From Desulforamulus hydrothermalis Lam5 = DSM 18033 (GTDB lineage: Bacteria; Bacillota; Desulfotomaculia; Desulfotomaculales; Desulfotomaculaceae), in assembly GCF_000315365.1 (NCBI RefSeq), contig NZ_CAOS01000009.1, forward strand, positions 1-64,000: a stretch of DNA of 64,000 bases, in the 5' to 3' direction. The notes under the pieces are model-generated. The model ran no database searches, was not told the DNA's origin, and was given only the letters and a program-made list of their open reading frames with translations. Position 1 is the first letter of the stretch. Every line of letters starts with the position of its first letter. This document shows positions 7,360-16,560 of this stretch, piece by piece. The translations under genes were made by a program, and so were the position numbers.

Positions 7360-8427
7360 ATGAAGAACATTAAAGTAACAATAGGCTTTTTACTTATTTT
7401 TGCAATGCTTGCTCTTTCCGGTTGTTCAACCTCAAAGGACAGCACAGCAAGCAATCAAGTTAACAGCAAGGACAGCGGAGTAATAAATCTCTACACCGAC
7501 AGACACTATGACACTGATCAGGAGTTATTTGATTTATTTGCCAAGGAGACCGGGATTAAAGTAAATGTAGTTAAAGCAGAATCCGATGAATTAATAGAGA
7601 GACTGGCCAGGGAAGATAAGGATACCAAAGCAGATTTATTGATAACTGCTGATGCCGGAAGATTGTACCGGGCAAAAGAGAAAGGACTATTACAACCCGC
7701 ATCAAGTGAAACTCTCTTTAAAAATATTCCGGAAAACTTAAGAGATAAGGATAACGAATGGTTTGGCTTAACTGTTAGAGCCAGGGTTATCGTTTACTCC
7801 AAAGACAGGGTAAACACCTCCCAATTATCTACATATGAAGATTTAACAGATCCTAAATGGAAAGGCAAAATATTGGTAAGGTCATCTAATAATATTTACA
7901 ACCAATCTCTACTGGCCTCCTTTATTGCTCTTAACGGCGAGGATAAAGCAAAAGAGTGGGCGAAAGGTTTAGTAGCGAATATGGCCAGAGAGCCAAAGGG
8001 TAATGACAGAGACCAGGCTAAAGCAATCGTCGCAGGGGAAGGCGATATTGCCATCATGAATACCTACTATATTGGAAAGATGCTTAAATCCTCCGATCCG
8101 GAAGAAGTAAAAGTGGCAGAAAAGGTTGGAGTTTTCTTCCCTAACCAAGATACTTCAGGTACTCACATCAATGTTAGCGGGGTAGGGTTAGTAAAATACG
8201 CTAAAAACAAAGAAAATGCCATTAAGCTAATGGAATTTTTATCCGGTGAAAAGGCACAAAAACAGTTTGCTGAAGCCAATTTTGAATACCCAGTCAATCC
8301 TAATGTGGAACCTTCTGAGCTATTAAAATCTTGGGGAGATTTTAAATCACAAAACATAAATCTCACTTTGTTAGGTGAATACAATCAAAAAGCAGTCAAA
8401 ATCTTTAACGAAGTTGGTTGGAAATAA
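7360..8427 (+). CDS. Fe(III) ABC transporter substrate-binding lipoprotein
   Basis: A 355-residue extracytoplasmic binding protein of the FbpA/FutA group. Residues 1-22 are a lipoprotein signal with lipobox ALSGC. The mature protein opens with INLYTDRHYDTDQELF, the FutA-type start, and has the Tyr pair NTYYIG used to ligand Fe(III) in this family. It delivers iron to the permease encoded next. The start is supported by GAGGTG. It is the first transporter gene of a three-gene operon behind a Fur-like operator and a possible attenuator. Confidence 0.88.
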   Translation: MKNIKVTIGFLLIFAMLALSGCSTSKDSTASNQVNSKDSGVINLYTDRHYDTDQELFDLFAKETGIKVNVVKAESDELIERLAREDKDTKADLLITADAGRLYRAKEKGLLQPASSETLFKNIPENLRDKDNEWFGLTVRARVIVYSKDRVNTSQLSTYEDLTDPKWKGKILVRSSNNIYNQSLLASFIALNGEDKAKEWAKGLVANMAREPKGNDRDQAKAIVAGEGDIAIMNTYYIGKMLKSSDPEEVKVAEKVGVFFPNQDTSGTHINVSGVGLVKYAKNKENAIKLMEFLSGEKAQKQFAEANFEYPVNPNVEPSELLKSWGDFKSQNINLTLLGEYNQKAVKIFNEVGWK

Positions 8428-8430
8428 AGT

Positions 8431-8452
8431 AGCAGCCCTGCAAAGGGCTGCT
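8431..8452 (+). terminator. Intercistronic hairpin
   Basis: AGCAGCCCT and AGGGCTGCT form a perfect 9-base stem with a 4-base loop just after the binding-protein gene. There is no strong T-run. Such hairpins usually stabilise the upstream mRNA or partly terminate, so that the binding protein is made in excess over the permease. Confidence 0.6.
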
Positions 8453-8478
8453 AACCATTTAAAGGAAGTGTTTGAAAG

Positions 8479-10122
8479 TTGAGGATTTTAAATAAGATAA
8501 AACCCCATTTGGATATTTGGTCAGTACTGAGTTTTTTGTTCATAGCATTGATTGTAATTCCTGGTTTCCATATATTTATTAACTTATTTTTACCGGCTAA
8601 TGAGAATTGGCAACATATAAAAGATTACTTATTGAAAGATTATATTTTAAATTCTTTGAAGCTAGTGCTATTTACAAGTATTTTTACTGTTTTAATAGGT
8701 ACAAGTTTATCTTGTTTAATTAGTGTATATTCTTTTCCTTTAAGAGATTTTTTTAAGTGGGCATTTGTTTTGCCATTAGCAATACCTCCCAATATAGCGG
8801 CATACACATATAGTGGTTTGATAAGTTATACAGGCATTGTCCAAGTATCTTTAAGAAATTATTTTAATATTCAAGCTAATCCAAAATACTTTGACATTAT
8901 GAATATAGAAGGGGCTACTTTTATATTTACCTTATTTCTATTTCCCTACGTATATACCATCACTAGATCTTTCTTAGAAAAACAATCGGCTTCACTCATT
9001 GAATCTGCTAGGTTGTTGGGCAGAAAACCAATTGAGATTTTCTTTACAGTGATATTGCCCTGTTTAAGGGGGGCAATTATTGGTTCGGTAAGTTTAGTCG
9101 TATTAGAAGTATTAAATGATTTTGGGGTTGTGCAGTATTTTGGTATTCAGACCTTTAGTACAGCAATATTTAAGACCTGGTTTGCTATGGGTGATGTAAA
9201 TTCTGCAATAAAACTATCTTCCTCCCTAATGTTCATTGTTCTTACCATATTAATTCTTGAAAGAGTTTTAAGGGGAAGGAAAAAATATAGTTATACCAGT
9301 GCCAAAGTCAGACCTATTTCCCCGCAACCACTCACTGGAATAAACAAAATACTTGCCTTTGGTTACTGCATGTTAATTTTTTCTTTTAGTTTTTTGATTC
9401 CTACTTTGCAACTATTATACTGGTCTTTTCTTACCTATAAGAGTACTTTAAATAACTCCTTTTGGCTTCTAATAATTAACTCATTAACTGTTGCCTTAAT
9501 TACTACCCTATCGGTGGTCATTATATCTGTAATAATTGCAAATTATTGCAGAATTAACGATCATGTTTTATCTAAAATATATGCAAAAATTACCGTGGTT
9601 GGCTATTCTGTTCCAGGCGCGGTTATTGCAATAGGAATTTTAGCCTGGTTTATATTTTTAGATAATCAGCTATATGGCATATATAAAATGGTTAATTCAA
9701 ATTCTGCAAAATTAGTTCTCAGTACAAGTATCCTTATGCTTATCTTTTCATATGTTGTAAGATTTTTAGCAATGGGTTTTAACTCTATTCAATCTGGTTT
9801 TGAAAAGATTGGAAATAAGTTTTTTGAAGCTTCTAGAACATTAGGGGTAAATAAAACTGAAACATTTTTTAGAGTAGACCTACCTATGATTAAGCCTGCC
9901 GTTTTAACCAGTTGTGTTTTAGTCTTTGTTGAGGTTATTAAGGAATTACCTTTAACCTTACTTTTAAGACCTTTTAACTTTGACACCCTGACGACAAAAG
10001 TTTTTCAATATGCTAGTGATGAGATGATTCAAGAAGCAGCTATTCCTTCTATGATAATAATTGTAATAAGTCTTATTTCTATATATTTTATAAATGGCGT
10101 TGAAAGTAAGGAGGATAACTAA
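8479..10122 (+). CDS. Fe(III) ABC transporter permease (fused double domain)
   Basis: A 547-residue membrane protein made of two ThiP/FbpB-type permease halves, about six transmembrane helices each. Each half carries its EAA loop, which docks the ATPase: ESARLLGRKPIEIFFTVILP near 175 and EASRTLGVNKTETFFRVDLP near 455. It starts at TTG with AGGAAG about ten bases upstream and ends one base before the ATG of the ATPase gene, so the two are translationally coupled. The neighbouring FutA-like lipoprotein sets iron as the likely substrate. Confidence 0.85.
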   Translation: MRILNKIKPHLDIWSVLSFLFIALIVIPGFHIFINLFLPANENWQHIKDYLLKDYILNSLKLVLFTSIFTVLIGTSLSCLISVYSFPLRDFFKWAFVLPLAIPPNIAAYTYSGLISYTGIVQVSLRNYFNIQANPKYFDIMNIEGATFIFTLFLFPYVYTITRSFLEKQSASLIESARLLGRKPIEIFFTVILPCLRGAIIGSVSLVVLEVLNDFGVVQYFGIQTFSTAIFKTWFAMGDVNSAIKLSSSLMFIVLTILILERVLRGRKKYSYTSAKVRPISPQPLTGINKILAFGYCMLIFSFSFLIPTLQLLYWSFLTYKSTLNNSFWLLIINSLTVALITTLSVVIISVIIANYCRINDHVLSKIYAKITVVGYSVPGAVIAIGILAWFIFLDNQLYGIYKMVNSNSAKLVLSTSILMLIFSYVVRFLAMGFNSIQSGFEKIGNKFFEASRTLGVNKTETFFRVDLPMIKPAVLTSCVLVFVEVIKELPLTLLLRPFNFDTLTTKVFQYASDEMIQEAAIPSMIIIVISLISIYFINGVESKEDN

Positions 10123-10806
10123 ATGTATGTAGAGATTAGGGACCTGATTTTTAAATATAAAAATTCTCAGCTGTCAACCATTAATAAGGTAAATCTGAGC
10201 ATTTCCAGAGGTGAAATTATTGCTATTTTAGGTCAAAGCGGCAGTGGTAAAAGCACAATCCTTAGATTACTTGCCGGTCTCGAAAAACCTTGCAGTGGTA
10301 CCATAGTAATTGATAATAAGGTTATGTTTGATAATAATACCTACGTTAATCCAGAAAATCGTGGCGTAGGTATGGTGTTCCAAGATTATGCCCTATTCCC
10401 TCACATGACTGTGGAAAAAAACATTATCTATGGTTTGGCAAAGCTTGACAGGAAAGAACGGACTAAACGCTTGAAAGAAGTTTTAACACTGGTAAATCTT
10501 GAAGAATTTAGAGACCGTTATCCTTATGAATTAAGCGGTGGTCAACAACAAAGGGTTGCACTGGCCAGGGCCCTGGCACCTAAGCCGGCGGTCTTGCTAT
10601 TAGATGAACCGTTCAGCAATTTAGACGCAGATTTAAGATGCAAAATTCGAGATGAATTAAAGAGAATAATTAAAGATGTAGGTATTACCTCAATTTTTGT
10701 AACACATGACCAAGAGGATGCAATATCTTTAGCCGACAGGGTGGTTTATTTACATAAGGGGACGGTGCTTAAAGTGAAAACAAAAGAAGAATACGGTACC
10801 GGATAA
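10123..10806 (+). CDS. Fe(III) ABC transporter ATP-binding protein (short form)
   Basis: A 227-residue ATPase with Walker A GQSGSGKS (about 38-45), Q-loop VFQDYALFP, signature LSGGQQQR, Walker B VLLLDEPFSNLD and H-loop VTHD. FbpC-type subunits are usually around 340-350 residues with a C-terminal TOBE/regulatory domain. This one ends right after the nucleotide-binding domain, so it lacks that domain. GGAGG overlaps the end of the permease gene. It powers the importer encoded by the two genes upstream. Confidence 0.88.
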   Translation: MYVEIRDLIFKYKNSQLSTINKVNLSISRGEIIAILGQSGSGKSTILRLLAGLEKPCSGTIVIDNKVMFDNNTYVNPENRGVGMVFQDYALFPHMTVEKNIIYGLAKLDRKERTKRLKEVLTLVNLEEFRDRYPYELSGGQQQRVALARALAPKPAVLLLDEPFSNLDADLRCKIRDELKRIIKDVGITSIFVTHDQEDAISLADRVVYLHKGTVLKVKTKEEYGTG

Positions 10807-11136
10807 AAATTTAACAGGAATCAAAAATTTCTAATAATTAGACTGGCGGTGATTTGCTTATAAGATTCTTCCTTAGTGTAAAACGTGCATTCCTGTTAAT
10901 GAAAAGCAGCGGCTTTGAGGGGAGAATTTTTTGACAAAATCCAACAGCAAAAGACGTCATCTCAGGCCAACGGCCTTAGTAAAAAAGACCCGGTAACTGC
11001 TAGACCGGGTTTTAAATTTTCTGGCTTATTAAATAACTCTGTTTCTGAAAATGCAAAAAATTTTTACCAACGGCGAAATGTTTTGTAGACAATATTCGTC
11101 TTACATTTAAGTGTTTTTATAATGGAGGGTCGTGCA
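10807..11136. other. Intergenic stretch after the iron operon
   Basis: No gene is seen. It contains an inverted repeat with a long loop (TTAACAGGAAT near 10812 and its complement near 10892), a short AGGCC-AAC-GGCCT hairpin near 10960, and the terminator at 10981-11020. The base composition changes here from AT-rich to about balanced. Confidence 0.5.
10981..11020 (+). terminator. Terminator after the iron operon
   Basis: ACCCGGT (10988-10994) and ACCGGGT (11004-11010) pair around a 9-base loop, with A6 before and TTTT after. It could work in both directions. Confidence 0.75.
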
Positions 11137-12264
11137 TTGGAGATACAACGGGTCGAAGAAGCGGGCAGGTTTGTCAAATTGAAGCACATAAAAGGTTGGC
11201 CCCGCCGGGTGAAAATTACGCTGGGCCTTGGTTTGCTGCTGGTGATGGCCTCCGTGCTGATGACGTTCAACCGTACAAACGGCGGTCTTGTGGTGCAAAC
11301 GGCAAAGGCGGAAAAAAGGTTTATTGAACAGAGCGTTATGTCCAGCGGCCGGTTAGAGGCGGCAGAAAAACAAGAGTTTTTCACCCCGGTGGACAGTACG
11401 TTAATGGAATTATCCGTTAAAGTAGGAGACAGGGTCAGCCAGGGGCAGGTGTTGGGACGCCTGGATACCCAAGAACTGGGGCGGCTTTACCAGCAGGCGG
11501 TAGCCAGGTTGGCGGGTTTGGAGGCAAATTTGGTCAGGGCAAGAGCCACCAATGATCAATTGAATTTCAATGCTGCCGATGCGGCCTACCAAAAGGCTAA
11601 AAACAAACTGGACCGCATTTCTCTTTTATACAGTGCCGGGGCTGTAACCATAGAAGAATTGGAACAAGCCAAAGCAGATTTGGCGCAGGCCGAGGTGGCT
11701 GGCCGGGAGGCCCTGGTCAAACTGCAGCAAGGCGCCGCAGCTAAAGAGGCGGCTGCCTTAAAAGCCCAGGTGGATTTAGCGGTGCAAGAAGTTAACCAGG
11801 CCAAAGAACGGCTGGAACTGGCCACCTTTGTGGCTAACCATGACGGGGTGGTACTGTTTGTGGGAGCGGAAAAAGGAAACCGGGTGCTGGAAGGTACCCG
11901 CCTGCTGGTGGTGGGTAACGACAGGAAACTCGAGGTAACCGCCGGCATTAACGAAATTGACGCCGGCAATTTGCAAGTGGGACAACCGGTAAAAATTACT
12001 TGTGCATCCCTCCCGGAAAGAGAATTTGCCGGGGAGGTCAGCCGGGTGGCCGCTGTGGCTGTTTCTGAAAACAATAACAATAGCAACGTTATCAGTGTAC
12101 CTGTAACCATTCAATTGAAGGGAGATATCAGCGGGTTAAAACCCGGATATACAGTGGAAGTAAACATTATTACCATGGCCAAGAAAAAATGTTTGACAGT
12201 GCCCTTTGAAGCCCTGGTGACCAAGAACGGGGAAAAGTATGTGTCACCGCCGGGATATAATTGA
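11137..12264 (+). pseudogene. macA: MacA-type efflux adaptor, 5' part (split by IS21)
   Basis: This is a membrane-fusion protein: an N-terminal anchor (residues about 25-45), a biotinyl-lipoyl half (VDSTLMELSVKVGDRVSQGQ), a long coiled coil (about 125-230), the second lipoyl half (NHDGVVLFVGAEKGNRV) and a beta barrel. The reading frame is native to 12241, where an IS21 element enters; the last codons come from the element. The remainder resumes at 14413. The TTG at 11137 is favoured as start because GGAGGG ends six bases before it; ATG 11122 has no ribosome site. The product lacks its C-terminal part and is probably inactive. Confidence 0.85.
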
Positions 12265-12353
12265 CCCAGGTTCGCCGGAAAGAAAATGACCCACCCTTAG
12301 CGAATATATCCCCTTCGTAATTAACGGCCAAGTTAATCTTCGGAGGGAGACAC

Positions 12354-13577
12354 ATGCTAAGGAGTGGGATAGTGATATCGTTACATACCATGAGGGCAGA
12401 AGGCAAGAGTATTCGTGAAATTGCCCGTCTAACGGGGCATTCTCGAAATACAGTTCGCCGATATCTCCGGGGTGAATTCTCCCCCGAAAAGGGAACCCGT
12501 AAATCTCGTGGTTCCAAGCTTGATCCGTATAAACCGTTCCTGCAGGAACGTCTTCAAGAAGGTATCTATAACTGCGAGGTTTTATTCGATCTTCTACGAG
12601 AAAAGGGGTATACCGGGGGACGTACCATCTTGAAAGACTATGTGAAGGACTTCCGTCCTCCCAAACAAGTTCCCGCTGTTCTTCGTTACGAGACGAAACC
12701 TGGTGAATATGCACAGGTCGACTGGGGACTGTGTGATTACGTAGATTTGGACGGTACAGTCCGAAAAGTGCCGGTATTTGTCATGGTATTGGGGTACTCT
12801 CGTTCCACCTATATAGAGTTCACTAAGCGTTGTGACATTCACAGCTTTCTTCGTTGCTTGATTCATGCTTTTGAATATTTTGGGGGCATCCCAAAGGTAA
12901 TGCTGACCGACCAGATGAAAACCGTCGTACTGGGCATGGGAGATGATCGAAAACCTCGCTGGCATCCGCTTTTTGCCGACTTTGCTGCAGCGATTGGGCT
13001 TGTTCCAAAAGTATGCAAAGTTCGACGCCCCGAAACAAAGGGAAAAGTGGAACGAGGCGTTCAATACGTAAAAAACAACTTTCTTCCTGGCAAACGCTTC
13101 GTTGATTTACAGGATCTCAATCAACAAGCCCTACACTGGTGCGAGCGGATTAACCGCCGTATTCATGGAACAACCGGCGAACGTCCCATCGACCGACTCC
13201 GTGAGGAAAATCTGTCGCCTATCCCTTCAGCTGAACGATGGGAAAAATACTTGCATGAACCAAGACAGGTCAGCCGAGACGGATTTGTTAGCTACGATGG
13301 TGTACGATATGGGGTTCCATGGAGGTACAGTGGACGTGAGGGTACCGTGCGAGAAGTGAATGGGTGGGTGGAAATCTGGGCCGACGGCACATGTATTGCT
13401 CGACACCAAAAGGTCTATCGATCCCGTGCAACTGTTTTTTGTGAAAACCAGTATGCAGGTCTTACGACTGCTCAAGGATATGCCTATCCACGTCCGCAAG
13501 CCCGACAGATTTCATCGCAGCAAGTGGAAGTGCGTTCGCTGGATGTCTATGAGCAGCTGACGGGGGTGGGAGCATGA
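12354..13577 (+). CDS. istA: IS21-family transposase IstA
   Basis: A 407-residue transposase with an N-terminal helix-turn-helix (SIREIARLTGHSRNTVRRYL, about 20-40) and an rve/DDE core beginning at GEYAQVDWGLCDYV, with the second Asp in KVMLTDQMKTVV and the Glu near RPETKGKVERGVQYVK. A C-terminal beta-barrel region follows. A GGAGGGAG ribosome site precedes the ATG. Its stop overlaps the istB start by 4 bases (ATGA), the usual coupling. The gene appears intact. Confidence 0.93.
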   Translation: MLRSGIVISLHTMRAEGKSIREIARLTGHSRNTVRRYLRGEFSPEKGTRKSRGSKLDPYKPFLQERLQEGIYNCEVLFDLLREKGYTGGRTILKDYVKDFRPPKQVPAVLRYETKPGEYAQVDWGLCDYVDLDGTVRKVPVFVMVLGYSRSTYIEFTKRCDIHSFLRCLIHAFEYFGGIPKVMLTDQMKTVVLGMGDDRKPRWHPLFADFAAAIGLVPKVCKVRRPETKGKVERGVQYVKNNFLPGKRFVDLQDLNQQALHWCERINRRIHGTTGERPIDRLREENLSPIPSAERWEKYLHEPRQVSRDGFVSYDGVRYGVPWRYSGREGTVREVNGWVEIWADGTCIARHQKVYRSRATVFCENQYAGLTTAQGYAYPRPQARQISSQQVEVRSLDVYEQLTGVGA

Positions 13578-14341
13578 TTGAACTGGAACAAGCACGGCTA
13601 CGTCTCGAGGAACTTGGGCTTCAGCAAGCGGCTCTACTCTTGGATGCCCATTTGGAAGCGGCAAGTCATGGACAGCCCACCTATCTGTCCTTTCTCAACA
13701 TGCTTCTAGATGCAGAGATAGCGGAACGTCAAAAACGGAATATGGAGGTACGCACCAAACTCGCACACTTGCCTTACCGAAAAACGCTGGAGGAGTTCGA
13801 TTTTGCTTTCCAACCCAGCATTGACGAACGGTTGATTCGAGAGCTGGCCACGATGACTTTTGTAACCCGACACGAGAATGTCTTGTTCTTAGGGCCTCCC
13901 GGAGTAGGAAAAAGTCATCTGGCGGTGGCGTTGGCTGTAGAAGCCATCTCGCAAGGGATATCCGTTTACTTTGTCAGTCTCTCGCAACTCATCGAAGATC
14001 TGCGAAAAGCTTACACGGAAAACAGGCTGGATAAACGCCTACGCATCTATATTCGACCAAAGCTCCTGATTATTGACGAAATTGGTTACTTACCGTTTGA
14101 CAGTTTGGCAGCTAACCTCTTTTTCCAGGTAGTAAGTGCAAGATACGAGAGAGGGAGTATTCTGTTGACCAGCAACAAGAGTTTCGGTGAATGGGGGGAA
14201 CTGATGGGCGATCCGATACTTGCTACGGCTATCCTGGATCGGCTCTTACACCATTCCCACATCGTCAATATTAGGGGGAATAGTTACCGACTTCGTGAGA
14301 AGATGAGGACTGGAGCCTACGGCTCCCCCTCTACCACCTAA
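13574..14341 (+). CDS. istB: IS21-family helper ATPase IstB
   Basis: A 255-residue AAA+ protein of the DnaC/IstB group: Walker A GPPGVGKSHLAVAL (about 109-116), Walker B LLIIDEIGYLPF, sensor 1 region SILLTSNKSF, and the C-terminal HSHIVNIRGNSYRLRE typical of IstB. It selects the target and activates IstA. The start overlaps the istA stop. Length and motifs indicate a functional protein. Confidence 0.93.
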   Translation: MIELEQARLRLEELGLQQAALLLDAHLEAASHGQPTYLSFLNMLLDAEIAERQKRNMEVRTKLAHLPYRKTLEEFDFAFQPSIDERLIRELATMTFVTRHENVLFLGPPGVGKSHLAVALAVEAISQGISVYFVSLSQLIEDLRKAYTENRLDKRLRIYIRPKLLIIDEIGYLPFDSLAANLFFQVVSARYERGSILLTSNKSFGEWGELMGDPILATAILDRLLHHSHIVNIRGNSYRLREKMRTGAYGSPSTT

Positions 14342-14412
14342 CCAACAAAAAATCGCCGGGTGGGTCAATTCTAAACCGGCGATGGTGGGTCAAAATAAAG
14401 TCGGCGTTGACA

Positions 14413-14599
14413 GTATGTTTATGTGGTGGAAAAAGGTGTTGCCAAGCAGCGGCAAATCAAGACTGTAAAAGGCAATGAATTATACGACGTGGTATTAGCC
14501 GGACTGCAAGAGGGAGAGGAAATTGTTTTAAATCCGCCCGGCACGTTGCGGGACGGTCAAAAAGTTGCCGCAGGTGAGAAACATGATCAAGGTAAGTAA
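14413..14599 (+). pseudogene. macA: MacA-type efflux adaptor, 3' part
   Basis: The MacA frame resumes after the IS21 element with YVYVVEKGVAKQRQIKTV ... AGLQEGEEIVLNPPGTLRDG, the family's C-terminal membrane-proximal domain. With one GTATG copy removed, the codons join exactly to those ending at 12241. The stop at 14599 overlaps the start of the ABC ATPase gene, as in intact macA-macB operons. There is no start codon of its own, so this part is not expected to be translated as a useful product. Confidence 0.85.
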
Positions 14600-15290
14600 T
14601 TTAACAAAGATTTATCATACGGGTACGGTGGCGGTGCAAGCCTTAAAAGGCATAACCGTGTCTGTGCAAAAAGGTGAATTTGTGGCGGTGATGGGTCCGT
14701 CGGGGTCCGGCAAGTCAACTTTTATGAACCTGCTGGGTTTACTGGATACCGCCACCGAAGGGACTTACATCTTAGAGGGGAAAGAAGTGTCAGCCCTGAA
14801 TAAAAACCAACTGGCCGTGCTTCGCAATCAAAAATTAGGTTTTGTTTTCCAGGCATTTAATTTAATCCCCGGTCTTACGGCCTTAAAAAATGTCGAATTG
14901 CCCATGCTTTATGCAGGCATTAAGCCAAAGGAGCGCACCCGGCGGGCCCTTCTTGCTTTGCAAAGGGTGGGTCTGGGAGATCGGGTGCATCACCGGCCGC
15001 ATGAACTTTCCGGAGGTCAAAATCAAAGGGTAGCCATTGCCCGGGCCCTGGTTAATAAACCGGCTGTCATTATGGCGGACGAACCAACCGGCGCCCTGGA
15101 CACCCAAACCGGGGAAGAAATTATGGCCATCTTCCAGCAATTGCACCGGGAGGGTGCAACCATTGTACTGGTTACCCATGAGCCGGATATCGCCCGGTAC
15201 GCCGAAAGAATATTGCGATTTAAAGATGGGCGCCTAATAAGCGACGAATTGGTGGAAAATCGTATTGTTTCCTCTGAAAAAACGAGGTGA
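14583..15290 (+). CDS. MacB-type ABC exporter ATPase
   Basis: A 235-residue ATPase of the LolD/MacB group: Walker A GPSGSGKS, signature LSGGQNQR, Walker B VIMADEPTGALD (the ADEPTG form is typical of this group) and H-loop LVTHE. ATG 14583 is chosen because AGGTGAG precedes it. It overlaps the macA 3' end by 17 bases, so translation was probably coupled to macA, and the IS21 insertion may reduce its expression. With the permease encoded next it would drive a MacAB-type pump. Confidence 0.88.
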   Translation: MIKVSNLTKIYHTGTVAVQALKGITVSVQKGEFVAVMGPSGSGKSTFMNLLGLLDTATEGTYILEGKEVSALNKNQLAVLRNQKLGFVFQAFNLIPGLTALKNVELPMLYAGIKPKERTRRALLALQRVGLGDRVHHRPHELSGGQNQRVAIARALVNKPAVIMADEPTGALDTQTGEEIMAIFQQLHREGATIVLVTHEPDIARYAERILRFKDGRLISDELVENRIVSSEKTR

Positions 15291-15294
15291 GCTT

Positions 15295-16482
15295 GTGAAT
15301 CTGAAAGAGTTTATTCTGCTGGCTCTGGAGGGAATTCGCCATAATAAATTAAGGTCTTGCTTAACCACCCTGGGCATTGTCGTGGGGATTGCCGCTGTTA
15401 TTCTGGTTATTGCCATCGGAGAGGCGGGCAAAACCATAATTATAAAAGAAATGGAGAGTTTCGGCACCAATCTCTTTCAAGTATATTCTAACTATAAAGA
15501 AGGCGAGTATACCAAACCCGGTGACTATACAAAGACGGATATTGCCGTGATTAAAAAATTAGTGCCGGAGGTTAAATACCTGACCCCGATGAAATACAAC
15601 AGCGGTCTGATCAGAAGCGATACCGGCAAAAAAAACACCCAAATTATCGGTACCGGCTCGGATTATCAGCATATCCGCAAGGTGCAAATATTACAGGGCA
15701 GGTTTTTCAGTGAGGAGGATGAGGCGGCAGGCAGGCGGGTAGTAGTTTTGGATGAACTGCTGGCCGATGAACTCTTTGGTTCCCAAAACCCGGTCGGACA
15801 GCGGGTGTTGGTGCAGGGAAAACCTGCCGTAGTGATCGGTATCATTAAGAAAACCGAGTCGGCCTTACCCGGTTTAAGCCCGGATAATTATGCCTATGTT
15901 CCCATCTCCTTTATGGAGGGCAGTTCCCAGTGGCAGTATATTAATTTTCTGTTTGGCAGTGCCGTTGCCAAGGAACAGGTTTATCAGGCCATGGACCGGA
16001 CTAAAACAATTCTGGAACGGCGGCATAACGCTCCGGGACATTATGCGGTCTACAGTATGGAACAGGAGATGCAAACCGTAAATAGGGTAACCACCATTAT
16101 TGGTCTGGTGATCAGCTGCATAGCCGGCATCTCCCTTTTGGTTGGCGGCATTGGGGTAATGAATATTATGCTGGTATCGGTTACCGAGCGCACCAGGGAA
16201 ATTGGTATTCGTATGGCCCTGGGGGCCGGCCGGAAAGACATTCTGCTGCAGTTTTTAATTGAAGCGGTTGTATTATGTTCGGTGGGCGGACTGTTTGGCA
16301 TTGCCGTCGGCTGCGGCGGGGCTGCTGTCATTTCCTTTTTTCTCAAACTGCCGCCCCTGGTTTCATGGTGGGTGGTTCTGCCGGCTTTCCTGTTTTCTGC
16401 GGTAATTGGCATATTTTTCGGTCTTTATCCGGCCAACAAAGCATCTCAATTAGACCCAATCACGGCCTTGCGCAGAGAATAA
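15295..16482 (+). CDS. MacB-type ABC exporter permease (FtsX-like)
   Basis: A 395-residue permease with an N-terminal transmembrane helix (ILVIAIGE region), a large MacB periplasmic-type core (about 60-270) and three C-terminal helices with the FtsX motif TREIGIRMALGAGRKDILLQF. GTG 15295 is preferred because GAGGTGA ends four bases before it. Unlike Gram-negative MacB, ATPase and permease are separate genes, the common Firmicute arrangement. It follows its ATPase by four bases. The gene is intact although its adaptor partner is disrupted. Confidence 0.88.
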   Translation: MNLKEFILLALEGIRHNKLRSCLTTLGIVVGIAAVILVIAIGEAGKTIIIKEMESFGTNLFQVYSNYKEGEYTKPGDYTKTDIAVIKKLVPEVKYLTPMKYNSGLIRSDTGKKNTQIIGTGSDYQHIRKVQILQGRFFSEEDEAAGRRVVVLDELLADELFGSQNPVGQRVLVQGKPAVVIGIIKKTESALPGLSPDNYAYVPISFMEGSSQWQYINFLFGSAVAKEQVYQAMDRTKTILERRHNAPGHYAVYSMEQEMQTVNRVTTIIGLVISCIAGISLLVGGIGVMNIMLVSVTERTREIGIRMALGAGRKDILLQFLIEAVVLCSVGGLFGIAVGCGGAAVISFFLKLPPLVSWWVVLPAFLFSAVIGIFFGLYPANKASQLDPITALRRE

Positions 16483-16560
16483 TACATCCTGTCACTGTTT
16501 TAATCACGGCATTTAAACTATAATATTGGGTATATAAAATGCTGCAGAGGTGTTTGGACA

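Larger units (their letters stand above)
12242..14412 (+). mobile_element. Complete IS21-family insertion sequence
   Basis: This is a 2171-base element with matching ends: TGTCACCGCCGG... at 12242 and, reversed, TGTCAACGCCGA... at 14412, both running on to TTGACCC after about 20 bases. It carries istA and istB in order. The 5-base sequence GTATG flanks both sides (12237-12241 and 14413-14417), within the 4-8 bases IS21 elements duplicate. Removing the element and one GTATG restores an unbroken macA frame. Confidence 0.93.
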
